Assembly (NCBI RefSeq): GCF_003731635.1 | Contig: NZ_RCUA01000016.1 | Coordinates: 6,159 to 50,833 of the forward strand | Length of the DNA stretch: 44,675 bases | Reading direction: 5' to 3' | Source of the DNA: Marisediminitalea oceani | GTDB lineage: Bacteria; Pseudomonadota; Gammaproteobacteria; Enterobacterales; Alteromonadaceae | Part shown: piece after piece, positions 9,279 through 18,157 of the stretch | How the letters are laid out: each line of letters begins with the position of its first letter | Position numbering within the stretch: the first letter of the stretch is position 1 | The notes under the pieces: model-generated | Told to the model about the DNA's origin: nothing | The model's input: only the letters and a program-made list of their open reading frames with translations | The model's database searches: none | Made by a program: the position numbers and the translations under genes

Positions 9279-10736
9279 TTATTGGTCTTCCTGCTGAGGG
9301 ATTACAACCCGAAAACAAACTTCGGCGTAATCGACATCGATCACATTTACTTCTCCGTGCATGATCCTGGCGCAATCGGCCACAATGGACAATCCCAGTC
9401 CGGTGCCGATTACATTATCGTTCCGGACACCATCACCCCGCACAAAGGGTTCAAATAAATTATTAATTTTCTCCGGCGGTATTTTGCTACCGTGGTTCGC
9501 TACATCGATTAGCGCGGTATCATTTTCAACAGTCACCCGGATATAAATGGTTCTGTCTAACGCGCCGTGAGCCACCGCATTAGACAACAAATTATCGAAT
9601 ATACGGCGCAACAGCTCAGCGTCTGCGGTGATCGTGCTGGCTTCAATATTCACCGCTAATTTATGGTTCTGCAAGGCCAATTGATAATCTTCGATACACT
9701 GACTAACCATTTGGTCCACATCCACGCGGGTAAAACTGGCCTGGGCTTGCTGCAACAGCAGATTGTAATCCAGCAATTTCTCAATCAACGTGTTTAACCG
9801 CGACGTACTGCTGGCCAGTAAACTCATTACCTCTTGCTGGGGTTCGGATAATGCCCCGACCGTGCCATCGGTAAGTAATGCGCACCCTTCCTTTATACTC
9901 GCTAACGGGGTTTTTAATTCGTGAGCGGCGTGTCTTAGCAGCGCAGTGCGAATATGCTCCAGCTGCGCCAGGCGCTCACCCAGCCAGTGAAGATCTTTCT
10001 CTACACCCACCAGTTCTTTTGGAGCCCTGGTCGACAGCGGGGGTAATCGGCCCTGTTGTCTGGCAAGCATGCGGATAATTAATTTTAACTTACGCACCGG
10101 GTTGATAACCAGCTGACTGCCTAACAAAATCAGCGCCAGCGATACCGACACTAACAATGCGCTCAGCCAGGACTGTTGTGCCTGCATGTCCGCCACGTCC
10201 TGACGTTGTAAAGTTAAGCGCGCCTCAATGGCATCATCAACACTTTCATGGACATCCACCAGCGCTGTGCGTAATCGCCCAAGCCCGGGCGTTAAATCGG
10301 CCTCGCTGGTAAATGCCGTAAAGGATTTAAGTTCTGCCAAAACGGTATTAACCGATTCACAGCCATCTACGCTCACTTCAGCATCACATAGTGCCGCATA
10401 GCGTTCATCAAAGCGCGTCAGGGCATTTTGTACCAACCGTTCCGCGACGTCGTTTTTAAGTACCTGGTACTGGCGCAGAGCACGCTCAAGCACCACACTG
10501 GCACTTTCGAGTTGTTGCACTTTAGAGACGATCCCCGCGATTTGCTGAGTTTCATCAATTGTCATCCGGCTGACTCTGGTTAAGTCAGTGTGACTTTGCC
10601 ACAACAAGGCGGCCAATGGGATGAGGGCAACTAAAAAGCTGCCAATAATGAGCTGACGTAACGACCCTAAACGCAAGAGCGAACCACTATCAATTAAACG
10701 TGACGCAAGCATCGCATAGCGTTGAGAGTTCGACAA
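9279..10736 (-). CDS. glrK: Sensor histidine kinase GlrK (QseE/YfhK)
   Basis: This inner-membrane kinase is the partner of GlrR. The 485 residues comprise TM1 (about 29-47), a helical periplasmic sensor domain (about 48-189), TM2 (about 190-211), a HAMP-like linker, the HisKA dimerisation helix with the phospho-acceptor His272 in HELKTPLAS, and a HATPase domain with N-box DNLLSNAVAHG and G2 box GTGLGLSIV. The G1 box reads DVANHGSKIP instead of the usual D-x-G-x-G, so nucleotide binding there may be atypical, though F and G2 boxes are intact. It is the first gene of glrK-qseG-glrR, and the small EF-hand gene lies just upstream on the same strand. Confidence 0.9.
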   Translation of the reverse strand: MSNSQRYAMLASRLIDSGSLLRLGSLRQLIIGSFLVALIPLAALLWQSHTDLTRVSRMTIDETQQIAGIVSKVQQLESASVVLERALRQYQVLKNDVAERLVQNALTRFDERYAALCDAEVSVDGCESVNTVLAELKSFTAFTSEADLTPGLGRLRTALVDVHESVDDAIEARLTLQRQDVADMQAQQSWLSALLVSVSLALILLGSQLVINPVRKLKLIIRMLARQQGRLPPLSTRAPKELVGVEKDLHWLGERLAQLEHIRTALLRHAAHELKTPLASIKEGCALLTDGTVGALSEPQQEVMSLLASSTSRLNTLIEKLLDYNLLLQQAQASFTRVDVDQMVSQCIEDYQLALQNHKLAVNIEASTITADAELLRRIFDNLLSNAVAHGALDRTIYIRVTVENDTALIDVANHGSKIPPEKINNLFEPFVRGDGVRNDNVIGTGLGLSIVADCARIMHGEVNVIDVDYAEVCFRVVIPQQEDQ

Positions 10737-10791
10737 CGTGTTAACGCCTATTTGGCAAATTCACCGGACTAAATGGCTGCAAAACGCGGAT

Positions 10792-11040
10792 TCACACTGA
10801 CAGCGACAGTACTTCACGACCATAATCTGAGCTAATTAATTCGGCTTCACTGATTTTGCCATCTTCGTTGATGTCAATGTCACCAAACTCGCGCAACAAA
10901 TCGGTGTTTTTTACCGCTTCACGCAGGGTAATAAATCCATCGTCGTCTGAGTCCATTTTTTCCATGAATTCCTGACTGGTTGGAATCGCTGCTGCTGAAA
11001 AGGTGGTTACCGCTGCTAAGGCCAGAATAATAGTACGCAT
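10792..11040 (-). CDS. Small exported EF-hand (calcium-binding) protein
   Basis: The 82-residue product has an N-terminal signal peptide (about 1-18, TFSAAA) and two textbook 12-residue EF-hand loops. Loop 1 is residues 30-41 with D30, D32, D34, G35, I37 and E41. Loop 2 is residues 56-67 with D56, N58, D60, G61, I63 and E67. The mature protein is little more than this EF-hand pair, so it probably binds Ca2+ in the periplasm. It lies 55 bases upstream of glrK on the same strand, and whether it belongs to that operon or signals to the kinase is unknown. A purine-rich stretch (GCGGAGACAGCC) precedes the ATG. Confidence 0.8.
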   Translation of the reverse strand: MRTIILALAAVTTFSAAAIPTSQEFMEKMDSDDDGFITLREAVKNTDLLREFGDIDINEDGKISEAELISSDYGREVLSLSV

Positions 11041-11363
11041 GGCTGTCTCCGCTTATTGTCTTTATTCGGTTATGTCATCTGACTAGAGCAGAACTCGTAC
11101 CAAAACGTTATTTTTATTAATTTTCAATTACTTACCTCAACGCTGGCGACATTACAGCGCTCTGATAACACTTTTTTGTTGCCATTAAGCAACAGTATTT
11201 TGTAAGAAAAGCCCGCTCACTTTGCAGCGTTTTTGTAATGACGGTAAAGCCACTAAGCTTATTTCAAGGCTCGCAGCCATGCACATGCAGCAAATAAAGC
11301 CGCGTGTAAACTTGTGAAAACCCAAGGCTTGGATTACTTTTAATGCATTAGTATGTTTGGTAA
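11041..11363. other. 323-bp divergent intergenic region
   Basis: This stretch separates the minus-strand EF-hand gene from the plus-strand porin-like gene and must carry promoters for both. It is AT-rich near 11100-11130. It holds a 6-bp inverted repeat TGTTGC/GCAACA at 11177-11182 and 11189-11194, with no U-tract that would make it a terminator. A weak -35/-10-like pair (TTGTGA, 17 bases, TACTTT) lies within about 60 bases of the porin start. I see no convincing operator, small RNA or ORF in it. Confidence 0.4.
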
Positions 11364-12581
11364 ATGATAATGTGGTTTAAAAAGCATTTATCTCCTGTTG
11401 TCTGCCTGCTTAGCACCCTTTTTATGGTCGTTCCCGCTGCAAGTCAGGCAGACGTGGAGCTCGCTTCCGGTTTTAAAGTGTCCGGCTTCGGCCGTGTTAT
11501 TGGCGGTTATCTGGATACCGGTGATGCCGCTTATCTTGATTATACCGATGAGACTAAATTTGACAGTCAGTCACTGGCTGCGTTGCAGATTGACTGGCAG
11601 GCGACAGATAAACTCAGCGTTACCTCGCAATTACTGGCTCATAGTAACTCTGCCCTGGAGTCCGGTGTTGAGTGGTTATACCTGACCTACCAACTTAACG
11701 ACAACTGGCAGATCCGTGCCGGAAAACAACGTACTCCTTTTTTTCACTATTCCGACGTGCGCAATGTGGGTTTTGCTTACCATTGGATAAACCCACCACA
11801 ACAGCTCTATAACGGAGTACTGTTTCCTACCTATGAGGGGGTGAATGTTAATTACCGGTTTGGTAACGAAGACATTCAGGCATCCATTGAAGCGTACTGG
11901 GGCAGTTACAATGATGAATACGAAATTGCCGATGTAAAAGTTAAGCCTGACGTAACTAACCTGCATGGTATTATTGGGCGAATAAATCGTCAGAATCTCC
12001 AGTTTACGCTGGCTTTTCACCGTGGGGATATCGATGTCACTCTGCAAGAGCTTACCGACTTTATATCGATACTTCGTGCAGTCGGCTACAGCGTGTCAGC
12101 TGATTCACTATCGCCTGTAGGGAAGGTAGAAGTCTTAACCACCGGGCTGTCTTATCACAGTTTTGACTATTTTATGGAAGCAGAGGTGATGAAACTAGTG
12201 GGTGAACCATCAGCATTTCCGGACATGCTTAGCGCCTACCTGACAGCCGGCATTTACAGCCCCCCCATGACTTACCATTTAACTCTGGCGACATCGTCGG
12301 TTTCATATCCGGAGCCTACTAACGAGATCCCCCTGGGTCTCTCACCTGAGTTAGACGTATTATCGACAACATATGAATCGATATTTGACCAGTTTAATCG
12401 TGATTCCCTGAACAGTCTTGCCATTGGCATGCGCTACGACTTTAATGCCCACTTTGCCATCAAAGGCGACATTTCTTTCTTACGTGGACAAGGTCAGCAA
12501 CGGGCCTTTTTTGAAGTTAAAAATGCCAACTTCGACAATTCTGCCACGCTTTACCAGGTGGCTTTGGAGTGGGTATTCTGA
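11364..12581 (+). CDS. Porin-like outer-membrane beta-barrel protein
   Basis: The 405-residue product has a signal peptide (ending AASQADVE). The mature sequence is full of alternating aromatic/hydrophobic beta strands (SGFGRVIGGYLDTGD, NWQIRAGKQRTPFFHYSD) and ends in VALEWVF with a terminal phenylalanine, the usual recognition feature for the BAM complex. The RAGKQRTPF segment resembles porins of the anion- or phosphate-selective type (OprP/O-like), but substrate is not determinable. The start could be 11364 or the second ATG at 11370. Its stop overlaps the ATG of the next gene by one base (TGATG), linking it to a PstS-like protein. Together they suggest uptake of, or signalling by, an oxyanion or small solute. 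Confidence 0.75.
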   Translation: MIMWFKKHLSPVVCLLSTLFMVVPAASQADVELASGFKVSGFGRVIGGYLDTGDAAYLDYTDETKFDSQSLAALQIDWQATDKLSVTSQLLAHSNSALESGVEWLYLTYQLNDNWQIRAGKQRTPFFHYSDVRNVGFAYHWINPPQQLYNGVLFPTYEGVNVNYRFGNEDIQASIEAYWGSYNDEYEIADVKVKPDVTNLHGIIGRINRQNLQFTLAFHRGDIDVTLQELTDFISILRAVGYSVSADSLSPVGKVEVLTTGLSYHSFDYFMEAEVMKLVGEPSAFPDMLSAYLTAGIYSPPMTYHLTLATSSVSYPEPTNEIPLGLSPELDVLSTTYESIFDQFNRDSLNSLAIGMRYDFNAHFAIKGDISFLRGQGQQRAFFEVKNANFDNSATLYQVALEWVF

Positions 12582-13006
12582 TGAAGCGCTTACTCCTTAT
12601 TACCTGTCTGTTAGTAAACAGTATTATGGCTCACGCTAATAGTAATGACCACGTGATGGTTGTTACTCATCGCGACTCATCCATTAATACTATCAGTAAG
12701 TCGCAATTGAGAAACCTGTTTATGGGCAACCTGGCTTTGCCAGACGTAACGCCCATAGCACTGTCGCCGGGCGAAATGGCCCGCTCTATTTTTAATATCA
12801 GGGTTATCGGACTCACCGAGTCACGGATCCAGGCATACTGGGCTCAAATGCGCTTCAGCGGTCGGCAACAACGGCCAGAAACCGCAGACAGCATCAATGA
12901 GCTGATTTTAATGATAGAGTCATCAACAAACACCATAGGGTATCTGCCGGAGGGCACGCCATTACCGGAAGATATAAAGGTGATTTATCGTAGCTCTGTG
13001 CAGTAG
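12581..13006 (+). CDS. PstS-like periplasmic substrate-binding-domain protein, short
   Basis: The ATG at 12581 gives 141 residues with a signal peptide (MKRLLLITCLLVNSIMAHA). The mature part has VVTHRDSSINTISKSQLRNLFMGN and a C-terminal TIGYLPEG. This is typical of small PBP-like proteins annotated as phosphate ABC transporter substrate-binding proteins, which contain only part of the PstS fold. No PstABC permease or ATPase genes are nearby, so it is unlikely to serve a standard transporter. It is translationally coupled to the upstream porin-like gene and its stop abuts the convergent GGDEF/EAL gene with no intervening base. Role inferred: solute sensing or capture tied to the porin. Confidence 0.75.
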   Translation: MKRLLLITCLLVNSIMAHANSNDHVMVVTHRDSSINTISKSQLRNLFMGNLALPDVTPIALSPGEMARSIFNIRVIGLTESRIQAYWAQMRFSGRQQRPETADSINELILMIESSTNTIGYLPEGTPLPEDIKVIYRSSVQ

Positions 13007-15076
13007 CTAACCAGCCTGACGCTGATAGTCCGGTTGGTTTTTAATGTCGGCCAGTGGCCGGGGTTTGCTGAACAGGTACCCTTGTACTGTGTCGCAGCCT
13101 AATGCCTTGAGATATTCCCACTGCGAAATGGTTTCCACACCTTCGGCGCAAATCTTCAGTGACAGTCGCCGCGCGAGATCGATAATCGAGATGGTCACCA
13201 ACCGGCTGCGTTCAGAGGTATCCAGCTCCATCACAAACTGACGGTCAATTTTGAGGGTATCTATCGTAATCTGGGTCAGATAACTTAGCGACGAATAGCC
13301 GGTACCAAAGTCATCAAGCGCGATGGTACAACCAAGATTGTGTAAGCGCTTAAATAAGGATTCGCTGGTCTCAAAGTTATCCAGGTAGGCAGACTCAGTC
13401 ACCTCAAACTCGACGTTCTCCGGGTTAACTGAATGAGCCTGAAAGGCATTATATATCCAGTCAAATAACTCGCTGTGGCGCAAATCGTGCACTGAAAGGT
13501 TTATTGCCAGACGAATTTTCGGTGAATAAATGCTCATCAGCTCGGCCAGCTCTTTACTGGCCTGATTAAGTACCCATTGGGTGATAGCGGTAATTTTACC
13601 CGCCTGTTCGGCAACCAGGATAAACTCAGAGGGCATAACCGGCCCCAGCTCAGGGTGGTGCCAGCGAATAAGCGCTTCAAGCGAATCTATCTCGCCATTG
13701 AGGTTAATTTTAGGCTGATAATATAAGCTGAACTGGTTTTCTTCTATCGCCGCCTCAATGCTGTTGGCAATCAGGATCTTCCGCTTATGAGACTCCGACA
13801 TCTCAGGGCTGAATATTGTGTAAACACCCCGCCCCCGCGCTTTTGAGCGATACATCGCAAGATCGGCATTACTCACCAGTTGACTGAGGTCATAACCGGC
13901 TTCGCGGGCTTTTGCCACGCCAATGCTCACGCCAACTCTCAGCGACAGGCCTTTTAGTTTGAAAGGTTCTACAAATGCCGACAACACCCGCTCCGATACG
14001 GTGGCCATATTCAGCTCGGTAACATCGCGATCCGGGATGATTAAAAACTCGTCGCCCCCCAGCCGGGCGAGAATATCACCGTCACGAAGAATGGCTTTCA
14101 CCCGTTCAGCTACTTCGATAAGGATCATATCGCCGGTTTCATGTCCTAAGGAGTCGTTGATACCCTTAAAGCCATCAAGGTCGAAAAACATCAGGATCAG
14201 GTCGCTGTCTGCTCGCTTCGCCCGGGACAGTTCAATCCGAATCGTGTCCATTACAAACTGCCGGTTTGGCAAACCGGTCAGGCTGTCAAAGTTGGCCAGC
14301 CGGGTCATGGTGACCTGCTGCTCCATCAGTGTTTGAGTTTGCTGTTGGTTTATTGATAATTCATCTTCTATGGTCGCCATCAGGCGGTTGATATGTTCAC
14401 CAAGGCGTTTGATTTCAGAGGTACCCTGCACATCATGACGGGAGGTGTAATCCTTGGAATCGATAACCATCTGAGTAAACCGGGATAACAGCTCCAGCGG
14501 CTTAAATGAGCGCCGGAGCATGATCAAAGAAAGGAAGATGGTCGCAGTAAGAAGCAGTACCACCCAGGGTGTTGTTCTGAAAATTAACGAACGGCGGCTT
14601 TCTGACAGGCTGGTGTTCAGATCATTTACGATCAACAAATAACCAACCGGGAATGCCTGTTCACCAATCCGTTCAAGACTAATCAGCTTGCCCTGTTCAA
14701 TGTTAATTCCCAGTTCATAAACAGACGGGTCAATCGGCGGGTCCTGTAACCCCTGCTCAGTACGACGTGCGCCACGCCCTACGTAATGTTCAACCTGGTT
14801 ATACTCGTTGTCATAAATGGTGGCATTAATCACATTGTTGTAGGGCTCCAGCCTCAACAAGACGATACTCAGCGCAAAACTGTCCCGCTCTGTCTGCTCC
14901 ATGTAGGGCACCAGATCGTTTGCCATATTACGGGTTAACGCGAACAGGTTGTTCTTCTGCGATTCGAGAAATAGCTCTTCATGTTCAGCAACAGCGAGCC
15001 AAAGCACCCATGTTGAAGATGACATCACAACGATGCTCAATATCACGGCCATCGCCGTTCGGATACTACTGAACAT
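13007..15076 (-). CDS. Membrane-bound GGDEF-EAL cyclic-di-GMP enzyme
   Basis: The 689-residue protein has TM1 (about 8-30), a periplasmic sensor segment (about 31-165), TM2 (about 168-187), a HAMP-like linker (about 188-245), a GGDEF domain and an EAL domain. The diguanylate cyclase motif GGDEF is intact at 340-344, with an RxxD inhibitory site (R331-D334) five residues before it. The phosphodiesterase motif EAL is at 467-469, with DDFGTGYSS, EVTES and EGVET also present. Both activities therefore look possible, and net direction cannot be predicted. It is on the same strand as, and downstream of, the TerB-like gene and the HsbR/HsbA-type pair. Confidence 0.92.
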   Translation of the reverse strand: MFSSIRTAMAVILSIVVMSSSTWVLWLAVAEHEELFLESQKNNLFALTRNMANDLVPYMEQTERDSFALSIVLLRLEPYNNVINATIYDNEYNQVEHYVGRGARRTEQGLQDPPIDPSVYELGINIEQGKLISLERIGEQAFPVGYLLIVNDLNTSLSESRRSLIFRTTPWVVLLLTATIFLSLIMLRRSFKPLELLSRFTQMVIDSKDYTSRHDVQGTSEIKRLGEHINRLMATIEDELSINQQQTQTLMEQQVTMTRLANFDSLTGLPNRQFVMDTIRIELSRAKRADSDLILMFFDLDGFKGINDSLGHETGDMILIEVAERVKAILRDGDILARLGGDEFLIIPDRDVTELNMATVSERVLSAFVEPFKLKGLSLRVGVSIGVAKAREAGYDLSQLVSNADLAMYRSKARGRGVYTIFSPEMSESHKRKILIANSIEAAIEENQFSLYYQPKINLNGEIDSLEALIRWHHPELGPVMPSEFILVAEQAGKITAITQWVLNQASKELAELMSIYSPKIRLAINLSVHDLRHSELFDWIYNAFQAHSVNPENVEFEVTESAYLDNFETSESLFKRLHNLGCTIALDDFGTGYSSLSYLTQITIDTLKIDRQFVMELDTSERSRLVTISIIDLARRLSLKICAEGVETISQWEYLKALGCDTVQGYLFSKPRPLADIKNQPDYQRQAG

Positions 15077-15100
15077 TATAAAGGTTATCTCATCATTATC

Positions 15101-15541
15101 TTATTTCGTAGATTGCGCTTCCAGCTTGGCCTTAATGAAACGGCTATGTGGAATATAAAGCAGGTCGGCAATCTTACGTATTATATGTTCTTCATCCGGG
15201 CTCAGCGTTGCATCTGCGTAAGCAATCTGCCATAACCCTCTCATCACCCGCTCCTTGTGCTCTGCACTCATTCCCTCATTTAATGCTTTGGTAAACTGTA
15301 CTAAATCTACGGCCTCTTCAGAACGTTTTTCACCCACACTGACAATATTTGTTATCTCTTCTTCAGTCAGATCAAAGTTTTCGCGAATTAATTGCTTAAG
15401 TGTAGCCAATTCACGCTCATCCGACAGGCTATCTGCTCTGACCACCTCACTCAGTAATGCCGCTGTAGCTATCTCCACCTGATGGGGGCTCTGGCTGTCT
15501 TCTGGTGAATCTTTAAACAAATTCAGGATGGATTTCAACAT
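15101..15541 (-). CDS. TerB-family protein
   Basis: The 146-residue, all-helical acidic protein matches the TerB fold: ALLSEVVRADSLSDERELATLKQLI and a second, related half ending in DATLSPDEEHIIRKIADLLYIP, where the acidic DxxLSxDE pattern is repeated. TerB-fold proteins are soluble and have been linked to tellurite resistance and membrane stress, but most chromosomal members have no defined role and no other ter genes are here. It lies 97 bases downstream of the receiver-phosphatase-kinase gene and 24 bases before the GGDEF-EAL gene, all on the minus strand. Confidence 0.8.
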   Translation of the reverse strand: MLKSILNLFKDSPEDSQSPHQVEIATAALLSEVVRADSLSDERELATLKQLIRENFDLTEEEITNIVSVGEKRSEEAVDLVQFTKALNEGMSAEHKERVMRGLWQIAYADATLSPDEEHIIRKIADLLYIPHSRFIKAKLEAQSTK

Positions 15542-15638
15542 GCTTTACTCCACTTTGCTATTGTCCATTAGTTCATTAATTTGACCGCGAACTGAGCCAG
15601 GAAATCTCTCGTTAATCCTGCGTTTTGTAGCACTTAAC

Positions 15639-17315
15639 CTAACTGGGGATATCGGCATCATCAATAACGGGAGTGATGGGTAGTATCACTTTGATTTGCT
15701 TGCCAGAATTGGATATTTGTAAGGACTGACATAATTCTCTTATAAGGACGAAACCGCGACCAAAGGTTTCATCTTCGCAATTATTAAGCGATGCAGTGTC
15801 AAAACCAGGGCCACTATCCTGCATACTAATTTCCAACACGTTATCTGGCATCAGCCGCTGCGCTGTGATCCAGATATCGCCCTGCTCCAGCTGCTCAATC
15901 CTTTCCCTGCGCTGTTCATAATATTCAATGAACCCTTCCGGTTCGGCTTTCAGGTCTGATGATAAGCCCAGAATGCCATGTTCAATAGCATTATTGGTAA
16001 GCTCGGTGATAACGGTAAACAGCTCAGAACGTATCGCGGCCAGACCCGGGATACTGTTTACGATAGCAACGACCTGGTCGATCACCTGCGCGTCTTTAAT
16101 GTGTTGCGCGGTTAAATGAAAAGACAGATTAAACGGGATCGGCTCAGCCAGCAGCTCAGGAAGTTTAAACTGGAATGGCCGGCTCTTGAACAAGACAATT
16201 GTAATATCATCTTCTGCCGCCGCACCGGCGCGATAGAGTTCTGCCTTATCGACCAATAACTGGGCATTTACCTGGCTGTTGCGGGTAAACCACTGTTCCA
16301 CCCCTTCTTCACCAAGCATCCCTAACTCTTTATGATGACTCTCCATCAGGCCATCAGTGTAGAGCAATAATGTATCGCCCCACTCGGTTTCAAAATACTG
16401 TGTCTGGTTATCAAATTCGTGCTCTTCGAGAATACCCAGCGGCATATGCTGAGGCTCAATTAACAGCCGAATTTCCTGTTCAGGAGTTTTCACCGCCAGC
16501 CTGGGCAAGCCACCACTCCACAAGGTAAAGTTTTTGCCATTAGCATGAATCTCGAGGATGCTGGCTACGCAAAACATATCCGCGGGTAATAAGTTAATCA
16601 GCAAACGATTAAGCCTGGAGGCCATCTCGCCCACAGCCAGGCCTTTTAATGTCATGGCCGTAAACAGCTGGGCCACCGGTATAGCACCAATCGCCGACGC
16701 CAGACCATGGCCGGTAAAATCGCCGATAAACAAATAAACGCCGCCCGACGGGCTTTGCTCACACAAAAACAGGTCGCCGTTAAATTGCGCTTCGGGCTGA
16801 GTATAAAAATCGAAGTAATCCGTAGTTATCGCATCGCGACCAATGGCATTATCAAATATATGCTCAACAATATGGTGATTTCTTTCCACTTCCAGTTGGA
16901 AATAGGTGAGCGACTGGTTTTTATCCTGAATTTCCAGACTCAGCCGCCGGGTTCGCTCATGGGCTTTTACCTTGGCATGCAGGATGATTTTCTCAAAGGG
17001 TTTGGAAATAAAATCATCGCCGCCGCTTTCCAGGCATTTTACCAGGCTTTGTTCATCATCCAGACTGGTAATAAACAAGATAGGTAAATAACAATCCGGT
17101 GACGAAGCTTTGATTTGCGGGGCTGCTTCAATGCCCGACATCCCCGGCATGATAACATCGAGCAAAACAATATCCGGCCTATGCTGCCGGGCAACTTCAA
17201 CTGCTTCGCGGCCATTGCCGGCTTCGATAAAATCACTGTAGCCTGCTTCACTGAGTATTTCCCGCAGCATAATGCGGTTGATCTCTTCATCATCAACTAT
17301 CAGGATTTTTACCAT
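15639..17315 (-). CDS. Receiver / PP2C phosphatase / HATPase anti-sigma regulator (HsbR or CrsR type)
   Basis: This is a three-domain partner-switching regulator. A receiver (1-120, D8-D9, phospho-acceptor D53, K105) is followed by a coiled-coil linker (about 120-155), a SpoIIE/PP2C serine phosphatase (about 165-378, metal-binding D181 and D199 in GDFTGHG), and a C-terminal HATPase kinase-like domain with N-box TELTNNAIEHG and G1 box MQDSGPGFD. The same architecture is known as HsbR in Pseudomonas, which acts on HsbA and FlgM, and CrsR in Shewanella, which acts on CrsA and sigma-S. The STAS partner gene lies 20 bases upstream here. The target (RpoS, FlgM or another) is not visible. I withhold a symbol because both names fit. 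Confidence 0.9.
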   Translation of the reverse strand: MVKILIVDDEEINRIMLREILSEAGYSDFIEAGNGREAVEVARQHRPDIVLLDVIMPGMSGIEAAPQIKASSPDCYLPILFITSLDDEQSLVKCLESGGDDFISKPFEKIILHAKVKAHERTRRLSLEIQDKNQSLTYFQLEVERNHHIVEHIFDNAIGRDAITTDYFDFYTQPEAQFNGDLFLCEQSPSGGVYLFIGDFTGHGLASAIGAIPVAQLFTAMTLKGLAVGEMASRLNRLLINLLPADMFCVASILEIHANGKNFTLWSGGLPRLAVKTPEQEIRLLIEPQHMPLGILEEHEFDNQTQYFETEWGDTLLLYTDGLMESHHKELGMLGEEGVEQWFTRNSQVNAQLLVDKAELYRAGAAAEDDITIVLFKSRPFQFKLPELLAEPIPFNLSFHLTAQHIKDAQVIDQVVAIVNSIPGLAAIRSELFTVITELTNNAIEHGILGLSSDLKAEPEGFIEYYEQRRERIEQLEQGDIWITAQRLMPDNVLEISMQDSGPGFDTASLNNCEDETFGRGFVLIRELCQSLQISNSGKQIKVILPITPVIDDADIPS

Positions 17316-17335
17316 GCAGAGGCCACTACTCGTTT

Positions 17336-17638
17336 TTACTGAATATCAAACTTTTTATTAAATCGCGAAATCTGCAGGATCCGCGCAATTTGCGGCCGGG
17401 TATTCAGGATTCGGTAGGTTAACTGGCGTTCTGCCAGCACTTTTTGCATATTCAGCAACATGCCCAGAGCCGAACTGTCCATATACTGCGTGGCCGATAA
17501 ATCAATGTCGATTTGGTTTACCCGGGGGTCGAGATCCTCGTAAGTATTACGAAACTCGGTGACCAGCGAGAAGTCGAACCGCTCACCAATTTTAATGTTG
17601 AAGGTCGAATCATTGACAACTTCAGCTTTTATACTCAT
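17336..17638 (-). CDS. STAS-domain anti-sigma factor antagonist (HsbA/CrsA type)
   Basis: This is a single STAS domain of 100 residues. The conserved phospho-serine region is YMDSSALGMLL, with Ser55 or Ser56 as the phosphorylation site. The ATG at 17638 is chosen because GGGAG lies five bases before it. A GTG at 17650 would overlap that ribosome binding site. Family knowledge: the unphosphorylated form binds its partner and is controlled by phosphorylation and dephosphorylation by the adjacent three-domain regulator. It is the first gene of the minus-strand series and divergent from yciH, so its promoter lies in 17639-17773. Confidence 0.9.
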   Translation of the reverse strand: MSIKAEVVNDSTFNIKIGERFDFSLVTEFRNTYEDLDPRVNQIDIDLSATQYMDSSALGMLLNMQKVLAERQLTYRILNTRPQIARILQISRFNKKFDIQ

Positions 17639-17773
17639 TTGTGCTCCCACTCACAACTGGCGTTTGCTACTATTAATACTAGCAACGCGTTAATTTATCC
17701 ACTGCAGAATAAGTTGTTACAACCACTTCGGCTTATTTGATTGTAGTCCAGTTTTAAAGAGTTACAGCAAAGT

Positions 17774-18100
17774 ATGCAAAATTCGAGACTCGTTTACAGC
17801 ACTGATGGCGGTAAAGTCGATCAGTCCCGGCAAGCTGCGGATACCCGCTCGGTTAATAAAGATGGAATCGCCCGTATTCAGCGCGAGACCAAAGGTCGCA
17901 AAGGTAAAGGGGTATCTATTATTACCGGGCTCGACCAAAATGCTGATGAATTAAAAGCGCTATGTACTGTACTGAAGAAAAAATGTGGCTGTGGTGGCGC
18001 GGTTAAGGCCGGCACCATTGAGCTGCAAACTGACGCCCGGGATAAAATTCAGCAATTACTCGAACAGCAGGGTATCAAATCCAAAGTGGCAGGAGGCTAG
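17774..18100 (+). CDS. yciH: YciH/SUI1-family translation initiation factor
   Basis: The 108-residue protein is the bacterial homologue of eIF1/SUI1. It has RIQRETKGRKGKGVSIITG, then the LCTVLKKKCGCGGAVK loop and the ending IQQLLEQQGIKSKVAGG, all characteristic. E. coli YciH is dispensable and is proposed to affect initiation fidelity. The ATG at 17774 has only a weak purine-rich stretch upstream. The gene is divergent from the STAS gene and followed after 57 bases by the two-receiver protein on the same strand. Confidence 0.93.
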   Translation: MQNSRLVYSTDGGKVDQSRQAADTRSVNKDGIARIQRETKGRKGKGVSIITGLDQNADELKALCTVLKKKCGCGGAVKAGTIELQTDARDKIQQLLEQQGIKSKVAGG

Positions 18101-18157
18101 TACAAGCCTCATAGCCCAACAGAATAACAACCAGAATAAACAATAAAGAGAATTTGA

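Noticed and set aside
11177..11194. Hairpin TGTTGC/GCAACA as a terminator
   Set aside because: The stem is short and has no T-run after it on the strand that would need to terminate.
15101..15541. Tellurite resistance determinant
   Set aside because: Only a TerB-fold protein is present. No terC, terD, terE or terZ genes accompany it, so a resistance role is not supported.
17639..17650. GTG at 17650 as start of the STAS protein
   Set aside because: It would overlap the GGGAG that precedes the ATG at 17638, which also gives the usual STAS N-terminus.
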